From Psychrobacter frigidicola (GTDB lineage Bacteria; Pseudomonadota; Gammaproteobacteria; Pseudomonadales; Moraxellaceae): a stretch of DNA of 64,000 bases. Location: NCBI RefSeq assembly GCF_007997305.1, contig NZ_VORZ01000001.1, positions 558,001-622,000 on the forward strand, read 5' to 3'. The notes beneath the pieces are model-generated. The model searched no databases and was not told the DNA's origin. It saw nothing but the letters and a program-made list of their open reading frames with translations. Both the position numbers and the translations under genes were made by a program. Of this stretch, positions 44,926 to 51,900 are shown piece after piece (position 1 is the stretch's first letter; each line of letters opens with the position of its first letter).

Positions 44926-45059
44926 AAGTTACACTTTCTATTTTTCTCAAGCGATGTTACCGATACTACCGTTTTATAATATGTGAATAGGCTTTTGATG
45001 CTTTTATTTTAACAATATTTATGAGTAGCGTTTAAATCTTTCATAAGCAAAAATAAAAT

Positions 45060-45280
45060 TGAAACCAACTGTCAGTGCCGGGTAGTAAGGTCTAATAGGT
45101 ACCTTATAACAAGTGACAAGTGCTGGGCATTAATTGTAAAAAAGACGTCTGCCCGCAACGTATGTCGTCCACTACAGTATATTTTCAACCCCCTGCTGTG
45201 GAGGTTTGGGGTCTGACACTCGCCCAGTCGGTTCCAAACTGGTATTCCAGCAACTTACCTTCAAGTTGCTGGAAAAATAC
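45060..45280. other. Candidate structured non-coding RNA region
   Basis: The stretch is richer in G and C than the surrounding intergenic DNA. It contains stacked short inverted repeats, including TTCCAGCAACTT (45245-45256) with AAGTTGCTGGAA (45263-45274), and CCAGT/ACTGG near 45223-45243 on the minus strand. No frame looks coding. A minus-strand transcript ending at the 44884-44925 terminator would be about 350-400 nt. It does not carry the motifs of tmRNA or RNase P RNA. The strand and borders are uncertain. Confidence 0.3.
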
Positions 45281-45312
45281 TTATAATTTAGTTATTTGAT
45301 GGTTTAATCAAA

Positions 45313-45771
45313 TTATTCAATAAGTTCAATTTGCCAATTATTGGATTGAATAATAATGTTAATTTGACGAAGTTTCATAGCAATATCATCGGCTTGTTTT
45401 TGTAAGCTTGCGACTGATAGCATCACATGCCATTTAATCTCTCGTTGACTATAACGATCAGCCTCGCTATTCGCCGCTTCAATGGCGTCTATCAATAGCT
45501 TATGACGCATCTCCAAGGTATCACGCTCGACCAATAACGTCAGCATTGATTGACCTTTATCAGTGTTAGCAATCGCATTGGTACGATGTATACGCTCAAT
45601 CAAAGCAGTCAATTCAGTAATTATTTGACTGGCGGTGATTATCAACTCATTAGGATCTTCGCTTGGGGTATCCCCTTCTTGAACTTTGGCATTGTTACGA
45701 ATACGGCCCTTAAGCTGGGCAAGTTTCTTTTGCATATCGCTACGGATAAGTAGGGCTTCAGCGAGTTTCAT
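45313..45771 (-). CDS. DIP1984 family protein
   Basis: The 152-residue, mostly helical protein starts MKLAEALLIRSDMQKKLAQL followed by KGRIRNNAKVQEGDTPSEDP, the hallmark opening of the DIP1984 (septicolysin-like) family. It has no signal peptide. The function of the family is not established, and coiled-coil character suggests oligomerisation. AGAGAA precedes the ATG. It stands alone. Confidence 0.85.
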   Translation of the reverse strand: MKLAEALLIRSDMQKKLAQLKGRIRNNAKVQEGDTPSEDPNELIITASQIITELTALIERIHRTNAIANTDKGQSMLTLLVERDTLEMRHKLLIDAIEAANSEADRYSQREIKWHVMLSVASLQKQADDIAMKLRQINIIIQSNNWQIELIE

Positions 45772-46045
45772 TTTTATTCTCTTTTTTATTCATAGCATAT
45801 TACAAGATATCAGATTTAAGCTTTTTTTCAATATTTCTCTTTTAAATCAGAATCTTCTAACTTAAGTCTTTTTAAGCAAGTGAGAACTGCCGCATTGATG
45901 TGTTAATCTGTAAGGTGATAGCTATAAAAATGGCTAAATAGTTATTATGAGTTAACTAACTCATATACTAAACTAACAATAAGATTACTTAACATTTTAT
46001 TAATACCTGCCACAATATATTATCTATCATGATTAAGGATTTATT

Positions 46046-46198
46046 ATGAATATCAAACCTAAAGATAAATTAAACTCTTTGGTACCGTCTATACATTATA
46101 ATTCTAGCTGTACTTGTCCAAAATGTGGATGCACGTGTGCTTCAACTTGTGACAAATGTGATAGTTGCTCGAAATGCTGTAAATGTGGTGAAAAGTGA
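46046..46198 (+). CDS. Cys-rich 50-residue metallothionein-like protein
   Basis: A short frame with a good ribosome-binding site (AAGGA, 7 bp before the ATG) encodes 50 residues. The first ~20 are ordinary; the rest hold eleven Cys in CxC, CxxC and CC patterns (CTCPKCGCTC, CDKCDSCSKCCKC). That density matches metallothionein-type metal-thiolate clusters, although the spacing differs from the SmtA/BmtA family with its zinc-finger fold. It points away from the copper genes but lies at the edge of the copper island. A strong terminator at 46261 follows. Copper or other soft-metal buffering is an inference. Confidence 0.7.
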   Translation: MNIKPKDKLNSLVPSIHYNSSCTCPKCGCTCASTCDKCDSCSKCCKCGEK

Positions 46199-46260
46199 TC
46201 ATTCTTAGCATAGCTATTTAAACTACTAATATAGCTACTTAAGCCAATACTAATGATTAT

Positions 46261-46306
46261 AAAAAAAGCAGCACCTTATGAATCTATTCTAGGGTGCTGC
46301 TTTTTT
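46261..46306. terminator. Bidirectional terminator between the Cys-rich ORF and the copper island
   Basis: AAAAGCAGCACC and GGTGCTGCTTTT form a 12-bp stem with T-runs in both directions. It serves the Cys-rich gene on the plus strand and the DUF305 end of the copper operon on the minus strand. Confidence 0.85.
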
Positions 46307-46329
46307 AGGTTTGAGCGTTACAGATAGCT

Positions 46330-46360
46330 GTTAAGCCCTTTAACTAATAAAGGGCTTAAC
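46330..46360. repeat. Inverted repeat, 13-bp perfect arms
   Basis: GTTAAGCCCTTTA (46330-46342) and TAAAGGGCTTAAC (46348-46360) with a 5-nt loop lie 43 bp after the stop of the DUF305 lipoprotein gene on the minus strand. There is no T-run, so it is perhaps an mRNA-stabilising 3' hairpin. Confidence 0.6.
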
Positions 46361-46402
46361 AATAACTTTCTTAATTAAGCGGTAGATTTTTGAGCACCTC
46401 TC

Positions 46403-47155
46403 TTATGCCTTATTCGCCGCAATCCAGCTTTGCATTTGCTCGATCTCTGGTTTTTGGGCATCAATAATTTCTTGTGCCAGTTTCAGCATCTCAGGGTTTT
46501 TACCATATTTAAGCTGAGTTTCTGCCATATCTACTGCGCCCACGTGATGCGGCAACATACCACGAGCAAATGCCATATCTGGCACTGGATCAGCAATACC
46601 GAGCATCATATCATCATGCATCGCATCCATACCGTTGGCATAAGCTTGCTGCATGGCTTTGGTATCAGGCGTTGGTTCTGCTGCGTCAGGGTTACTTGCC
46701 AGCCAGGCTTTCATCTGCTTAATTTCAGACTGCTGGGCGTCGATAATTTCTTGAGCCAGCTTACGCATCTCTGCATCAGTACCGTACTTGAGCTCAATCT
46801 CTGCCATATCCACCGCACCGATATGATGACCGAGCATCCCTTGAGCAAATGCCGCATCGGGATCGTTATAATCCATACCAACCATCATCTCTTTATGCAT
46901 CTCAGTCATTGATTCGCTGTACTCTTTGAGCATAGGAGTCATCGGAGTTCCGTCTGCTACCATAGCATCTGCACTCATATCATGACCAGCATGTGGGTCT
47001 ACTGCGGCAGTAGTCTCAGCTGTTTCGACTGGTGCGACGTCTTCTGTTGTAGCAGGGTCAACTTTCTCAGTTGTCGGCTGACAAGCACTTAGTAACAGTG
47101 CTGCACTAACACTAGCAGCAATAACTGAGAAGCGTAATTTGTAGTGAGTTTTCAT
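46403..47155 (-). CDS. DUF305 lipoprotein with two DUF305 domains
   Basis: The 250-residue protein has a lipoprotein signal (SAALLLSAC) and a Thr/Glu-rich linker with HAGHDMSADAM. Two DUF305 copies follow, each with MLxHHxGAVDMAEIELKYGT-type motifs (GMLGHHIGAVDMAE and GMLPHHVGAVDMAE) and an AQEIIDAQxxEI helix. DUF305 is a four-helix ferritin-like domain common in copper- and silver-resistance clusters. The HH and Met residues could bind copper in the periplasm; this is an inference. It is the last gene of the island on the minus strand, AAGGATA before the ATG. Confidence 0.85.
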   Translation of the reverse strand: MKTHYKLRFSVIAASVSAALLLSACQPTTEKVDPATTEDVAPVETAETTAAVDPHAGHDMSADAMVADGTPMTPMLKEYSESMTEMHKEMMVGMDYNDPDAAFAQGMLGHHIGAVDMAEIELKYGTDAEMRKLAQEIIDAQQSEIKQMKAWLASNPDAAEPTPDTKAMQQAYANGMDAMHDDMMLGIADPVPDMAFARGMLPHHVGAVDMAETQLKYGKNPEMLKLAQEIIDAQKPEIEQMQSWIAANKA

Positions 47156-47251
47156 GGTATATCCTTTATCCTTGGCTTGAATGGGTTAAATAATTTTACC
47201 CGTTTAAAATAGTTTTTTTATAAATTTATAAATATTTTGAGTTTGAATTCT

Positions 47252-47743
47252 TTACTTCAATTCTTCAATGAGTGCCTGCATCTCACCAATTTCACGCTTT
47301 TGCGCTTCAATGATATCATCCGCCAGTTTTCGTACCCGTGGATCTTCCATATCTGCTCTTGAGCTGGTCAAAATAGCAATCGAATGATGCGGTATCATCG
47401 CTTGCATCCAGTCTACTTGATCAACGGTCGCTTGCGATCTAACGCCCCATAGGCCAACGGCAAATAACACCACACTCAGACCATAAATCATTAAATTTAC
47501 TTTGGTCTTTTTATACATATTGCCCATAAAGGCTAGCATAATAATAGCCATCACTGCGCCCATATATAATGCCATATAAGCTCGAGTTTCACTAAAGTAA
47601 ACGTGGTCGAGTTTATAGGTATTAAAATACATCATGATAAACATAACGATGGTTGACGTTAGAATCATTAATGAAAACTTGAGATAAGGATTCATCTGCT
47701 GTTTATTCATTTGGTTGTGGTCAGTATGGTTCATATCATTCAT
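47252..47743 (-). CDS. DUF305 membrane protein
   Basis: The 163-residue protein starts with a His/Met-rich segment (MNDMNHTDHNQMNKQQM) and three hydrophobic helices (residues ~24-105), then one DUF305 domain: DWMQAMIPHHSIAILTSSRA and AQKREIGEMQALI. The His/Met N-terminus and the IPHH motif are typical of proteins in copper-tolerance loci. It lies 72 bp after copB and 96 bp before the DUF305 lipoprotein gene, all minus strand, and probably belongs to the same transcript. Confidence 0.83.
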   Translation of the reverse strand: MNDMNHTDHNQMNKQQMNPYLKFSLMILTSTIVMFIMMYFNTYKLDHVYFSETRAYMALYMGAVMAIIMLAFMGNMYKKTKVNLMIYGLSVVLFAVGLWGVRSQATVDQVDWMQAMIPHHSIAILTSSRADMEDPRVRKLADDIIEAQKREIGEMQALIEELK

Positions 47744-47815
47744 ATTATTGCCTAGCGGTTTACTTATAGAAGAAGTTACTTCTACAGAAATGTTGTTTAT
47801 ATAAACTAGATAGCG

Positions 47816-48754
47816 TTAAAACCAAAACTTAACACCTGCCGTTACACTACTAGAATCGACCTCTTCACCAAGCTTACGCTGCTGACCACGGGCGCTACCT
47901 AAAGCGGTCTCATAGCGGTAGCCGACATAAGGCGCGAGCTGACGGCCTAAAGTCTGATAAGTGAGGCGAACTTCGGTCTCAAGCCCATTAAAGCCACGGG
48001 TGATGTTATTGTCGGTATCATCCTTACCAAATACGGTAAGCTCTGCCTCTGGTATCACTACCCAATGCTGGTTTAAGCGCCATTCGTACTCGGCCTCAAG
48101 GTCGAGACGAACTTGCCCATCAGTATATAGATAAGCCCGAGCTTCGGTATCAATAAAATAAGGAGTAGTCCCTTCGATACCCGTCATAATCGCCGCTTTA
48201 TCATTTTTAGTATCGTAAGCAACACCAGCTTGACCATTCCAATAAATACCTAATGGCTGCCAGTAAGACAAGGAGGTCAAACTGTCGATATTTTTATCAT
48301 CTTTAGTCTGAATCTCACCTTCACTACGTAGCATAAGACGCTGGCTATCGGTACCAACCCAAGCTTCGGTTTCATAATTTATCGCATCATTATCGAATAG
48401 ATAACCCAGTTTAGATACAGATACGCCCCATGTTGGTAGACTACCTTCCATCGTCGGCTTGCCATATTGACCATAACCGACCCCGTTTGAATAATCAGAA
48501 CTACGGGCATCACTTGGTGCATAGCCACCTTGCATGCCGGACATGTCCATATCCGACATATCCATGCCTGACATTTTCATATCGCCGTTATTATCACTGT
48601 CGTTCATGCTGTCATCATTCATGCCCGACATTGCTGCCATTTCGCTTTTATTCATGCCATCAGAATTAGCAGCATTTGCTTGTGGTATAACCATTGCTAG
48701 CAGTACAGATGCTGACAGTAGCGTGGTATTAAAAGCTGATTTATATATTTTCAT
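47816..48754 (-). CDS. copB: CopB, outer-membrane copper resistance protein
   Basis: From the ATG at 48754 (GAGAGA before it) the protein has 312 residues. A signal peptide (LLSASVLLAMVIPQANA) is followed by a Met/His-poor but Met/Asp-rich spacer with MSGMDMSDMDMSGMQ repeats, and then a beta-barrel domain matching CopB/PcoB: TEAWVGTDSQRLMLRSEGE, YWQPLGIYWNGQAGVAYDTK, LAPYVGYRYETALG and a terminal KFWF. CopB sits in the outer membrane and works with CopA in periplasmic copper detoxification. Its start follows the copA stop by 24 bp. Confidence 0.92.
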   Translation of the reverse strand: MKIYKSAFNTTLLSASVLLAMVIPQANAANSDGMNKSEMAAMSGMNDDSMNDSDNNGDMKMSGMDMSDMDMSGMQGGYAPSDARSSDYSNGVGYGQYGKPTMEGSLPTWGVSVSKLGYLFDNDAINYETEAWVGTDSQRLMLRSEGEIQTKDDKNIDSLTSLSYWQPLGIYWNGQAGVAYDTKNDKAAIMTGIEGTTPYFIDTEARAYLYTDGQVRLDLEAEYEWRLNQHWVVIPEAELTVFGKDDTDNNITRGFNGLETEVRLTYQTLGRQLAPYVGYRYETALGSARGQQRKLGEEVDSSSVTAGVKFWF

Positions 48755-48778
48755 CTTATCTCTCACTAGCAAAGACTG

Positions 48779-50470
48779 TTACACGACGGCCACTTCTCGG
48801 AACATACCTGCATTCATATGATAAAGAAGATGACAATGCCAAGCCCATCTGCCCTGCTCGCCGGTGACATCGAAGCTAATTTTTTGTGCCGACTGCACCA
48901 TAATAGTATGTTTTCGAGCCTGAAAATCACCGTTAGGCGCGCGCAAATCACTCCACATCCCATGTAAATGCATCGGATGATTCATCATCGTGTCATTGAC
49001 TAAGGTAATACGTACGCGCTCGTTAGGTTTAATATTAACTGGTTTAGCCTCTCTAAACGGCATGCCATCAAAGCCCCAAATATAGCGATCCATATTACCG
49101 GTTAAATGGATCTCAAGCTCGCGGCTCGGCGCTCGCTGCTCGGCAATAACGCCGTCCTCAATCGTGTGCAGTTGACTATAATTCAGCACGTCTCTAGTCT
49201 TGCTGACCTTGCGTAGGTTAATACCCGGATCATCAAGGTTTATGCGCGGATTATCGACACGCATAGCGGTTTTATAATCGTATTCAGTCTTGGCATGAGT
49301 AGCTTTATAGCCCTCGCCATCCATAGCGCCCATCATATCCCCCATCGTCATCCATTCGATCTCATCCATGGCAGGGGTTGCGGCGCGGGCAGCCTCTTTG
49401 GTCGCAAGAGTAGCAGTAACGTATCCTGTCCGGTCTATATTCTGTGCAAAAAAGGTATAAGCCTCTTTAGTCGGGGTGACAATAACATCATAAATTTCGG
49501 CAACGCCAATACGGAAGTCGTCAATTGTAACGGGTTCTATATCGTTACCATCAGCAGCTACTACCGTCATTTTGAGACCTGGAATTCTTATATCAAAAAT
49601 AGTTTGCGCGGAACCATTAATAATACGTAACTTAACCGGTTGACCCGCTTTTACCAGTTGAGTCCAATTGGCCGCTGTGGTTTTGCCATTGATAAGGTAA
49701 GTAAAAGTTTTTTCACCAGACAAGTCACTAAAATCCGTCGGCATCATGCGCATCTGATTCCACATCTTGCGCTCATCAAAGGCGGTCTTGATATCGGTTT
49801 TGGCGATATCTGCTAACAATCTTTTAAAGTCCGGTTGATGATAATTATCAAAATCTGAGCGCTGCTTAAGCATTTTGAGTAAGGTATTGGGATTACGATG
49901 AGTCCAATCGCCGAGGAAAATCACATGATCCTCAGCAATAGGATGACGCTCGCGACCTTTGGGCTCAATAACAATAGCTCCACGTAGACCAAGTTGCTCT
50001 TGAAACCCAGTGTGCGAGTGATACCAATAAGTACCCGATTGTTTGAGCGGAAAGCGATAAGTAAAGGTACTATTTGCAGGAATACCATCAAAACTAATAC
50101 CAGGTACGCCGTCCATCTCAAACGGTAACAAGAACCCATGCCAATGTATTGAGGTCGACTCATCCATCTGATTATGGACGCGTATGACGATATTATCGCC
50201 TTCGACCATATGCAAAGTTGGTCCAGGCAGTGAGTCGTTAATCAGCATCGCCATCGTCTGTTTACCATTGACAATAACCGACTGCTTAGTGATATATAAA
50301 TCAAATTCTGGCCCCGTTAGTACAGGAACCTTATGGATATTCTTATCGCTATTAATAACAGCACGCTGTTGATTTGCGCTATTAGCAAGAGTCGGTAGAA
50401 TGGAGGCACCCATCAACGCGGATGACCCTGCCAAAAAACGCCGACGATTTAATTTATTTTGTTTATTCAT
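48779..50470 (-). CDS. copA: CopA, periplasmic multicopper oxidase
   Basis: The 563-residue protein has a twin-arginine signal (NRRRFLAGSSALMGASILPT). The four multicopper oxidase copper motifs are present: SIHWHGFLLP, YWYHSHTGFQ, NHPMHLHGMW and WHCHLLYHMNAGMF. It is the PcoA/CopA class that oxidises Cu(I) in the periplasm. The Met-rich segment of Pseudomonas CopA is short here (around MGDMMGAMDGEGY). It is followed directly by copB. The symbol copA here means the oxidase, not the ATPase. Confidence 0.94.
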   Translation of the reverse strand: MNKQNKLNRRRFLAGSSALMGASILPTLANSANQQRAVINSDKNIHKVPVLTGPEFDLYITKQSVIVNGKQTMAMLINDSLPGPTLHMVEGDNIVIRVHNQMDESTSIHWHGFLLPFEMDGVPGISFDGIPANSTFTYRFPLKQSGTYWYHSHTGFQEQLGLRGAIVIEPKGRERHPIAEDHVIFLGDWTHRNPNTLLKMLKQRSDFDNYHQPDFKRLLADIAKTDIKTAFDERKMWNQMRMMPTDFSDLSGEKTFTYLINGKTTAANWTQLVKAGQPVKLRIINGSAQTIFDIRIPGLKMTVVAADGNDIEPVTIDDFRIGVAEIYDVIVTPTKEAYTFFAQNIDRTGYVTATLATKEAARAATPAMDEIEWMTMGDMMGAMDGEGYKATHAKTEYDYKTAMRVDNPRINLDDPGINLRKVSKTRDVLNYSQLHTIEDGVIAEQRAPSRELEIHLTGNMDRYIWGFDGMPFREAKPVNIKPNERVRITLVNDTMMNHPMHLHGMWSDLRAPNGDFQARKHTIMVQSAQKISFDVTGEQGRWAWHCHLLYHMNAGMFREVAVV

Positions 50471-50627
50471 AAGATAGCCTAGCTCTTAGGACATAAAACT
50501 TGTTTAATATTTTAATCGAATATATAAACAGCTATATAACGTAGTCTTATTAAAAAACAGTCAGTAAACTGAGAAAGTTTTACCAGCCATAGAAAATTCT
50601 ACAACTAATGATTCTATTCAACACTGA

Positions 50628-51227
50628 TTATAGTTGCTGTTGCGGAGAATCGATATCGGCATAAACTTCACTGCTTCCATCTTTATTCATCTGCATAACT
50701 TGATACGGATCAAACTTATTCTGATATTCCATGCCTGGGCTACCTATAGGCATACCAGGGACGGCAAGACCGAGCGCTTGAGCAGGCGGATTGGCTAAAA
50801 ACTGTGCGACATATTTAGCAGGGACATGACCTTCAAACACGTAGCCGTCGGTGGTGACAGCAGTATGGCAAGAGCGCATATCATTAGGGACGCCATAGCG
50901 CTGTTTAAATACAGCTAAGTCTTTAACATCCTGTGCGGTTGTGCTCATGCCATTATCTTCTGCATGGCTTATCCACTCTTTACAGCAGCCGCAGTTTGCA
51001 TCTTTATAAACCGTCGCTGAGACATTTTTTAGTAACTCTGGGTTAAGGTTTGCAACCGTCATAACAGCAGTAGGTTCATTCTGCATGGCACTTGTGTCAG
51101 AGACAGCAGCCGCTTCAATACTATCCGCTTGACCACAGGCAAACAGTGATGAAGTCAGCATCACTAAAAGTACAGAACCAGATAACTTACTGTATCTAGA
51201 AGAAAATATATTTTTATAGCTTTTCAT
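50628..51227 (-). CDS. DUF411 copper-binding lipoprotein-like protein
   Basis: The 199-residue protein has a signal ending SSLFACGQ, a likely lipobox. A DUF411 domain follows with ATVYKDANCGCCKEWISHAE (CxCC metal site), DMRSCHTAVTTDGYVFEGHV and VPGMPIGSPGMEY near the end. DUF411 proteins are regular members of copper and silver resistance clusters and probably handle Cu(I) in the periplasm. AAGGATA precedes the ATG. It lies between the Met-rich gene and copA on the minus strand. Confidence 0.88.
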   Translation of the reverse strand: MKSYKNIFSSRYSKLSGSVLLVMLTSSLFACGQADSIEAAAVSDTSAMQNEPTAVMTVANLNPELLKNVSATVYKDANCGCCKEWISHAEDNGMSTTAQDVKDLAVFKQRYGVPNDMRSCHTAVTTDGYVFEGHVPAKYVAQFLANPPAQALGLAVPGMPIGSPGMEYQNKFDPYQVMQMNKDGSSEVYADIDSPQQQL

Positions 51228-51396
51228 AAAATTATCCTTAAACGTCTATTAGTGTATTTAGACCATGCTTGATATTTACAACAGCTTTGATATTTAATAA
51301 TAGGTACTGTAATAGCCTCACATAGATGTCTTAATCAACCATTTCTTAACATCGACTATAATCCAAAAAGGCTGTAATTTAGTAGAGCTAAGTTTT

Positions 51397-51711
51397 TTAG
51401 GACTTATTTTTATTAGTGACACATTGTTGTTGATACATTTGCTGCATTTTACTCATGTTAGCCATCATAGCCTTCTTCATGGCAGGATCATTCATATCCA
51501 TCTGGCCCATTTTACTATGACCCATGCCTTTCATCATTTGATCATGATCCATGTTTTGCATCATCTTCATATGCTCGCCCATCTTTGCACAGTCCATTTG
51601 ACCTTGCTGCATCGGCATTTTTGTATTATTTGCATTAGAATCATGCGCCACAGCACATGCTGAAACGGTTAAAGCGAGTGCAGTCGCTACAAGTGATTTA
51701 GTTAACCACAT
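51397..51711 (-). CDS. Met-rich exported small protein, probable copper binder
   Basis: The 104-residue protein has a signal ending TVSAC (lipobox-like). Its mature part is very rich in Met, with Met-X-X-Met and His-Met clusters (MGEHMKMMQNMDHDQMMKGM) and two Cys. Such methionine clusters bind Cu(I) in CopC/CusF/PcoE-like proteins. No defined fold was recognised. AGAGGAA precedes the ATG. A CopR-type box lies 172 bp upstream, between this gene and the end of the ATPase gene, so it heads the DUF411-copA-copB transcript. Confidence 0.75.
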   Translation of the reverse strand: MWLTKSLVATALALTVSACAVAHDSNANNTKMPMQQGQMDCAKMGEHMKMMQNMDHDQMMKGMGHSKMGQMDMNDPAMKKAMMANMSKMQQMYQQQCVTNKNKS

Positions 51712-51882
51712 AATTAATTCCTCTTGGCTTTATTAGAAGCTATTGAAGCTCGATACTGTTAATGAATTGATACTATTAATTATAATTTATTAGGGTTAGA
51801 AACCATTAAGTCTATAAGCCTAAAGGCTATCCAAGAAGATTACATTATATAATATTGTTTCTGACTAACAGATGACGCGTAG

Positions 51883-51898
51883 ATGACAATTTTGTCAT
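51883..51898. promoter_or_regulatory. CopR/CusR-type box 1
   Basis: ATGACAATTTTGTCAT is a perfect inverted repeat equal to the core of the CusR box (ATGACAA-NN-TTGTCAT). GATGACGC lies 12 bp before it in the same arrangement as at box 2. It is placed to activate the Met-rich gene and the copA-copB genes on the minus strand. Confidence 0.85.
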
Positions 51899-51900
51899 GT

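Larger units (their letters stand above)
44563..45312. other. Long intergenic region with hairpins and a GC-richer core
   Basis: No supported gene in 750 bp. It contains a strong hairpin at 44887-44925, a second one at 45245-45274, and a comparatively GC-rich, non-coding core between about 45070 and 45240. See the separate entries. Confidence 0.45.

Noticed and set aside
45060-45280. tmRNA, RNase P RNA or 6S RNA in the structured intergenic region
   Set aside because: No CCA-ended tRNA-like domain with GGGGxCG start, no GAGGAAAGTC motif, and the usual 6S gene neighbours are absent.
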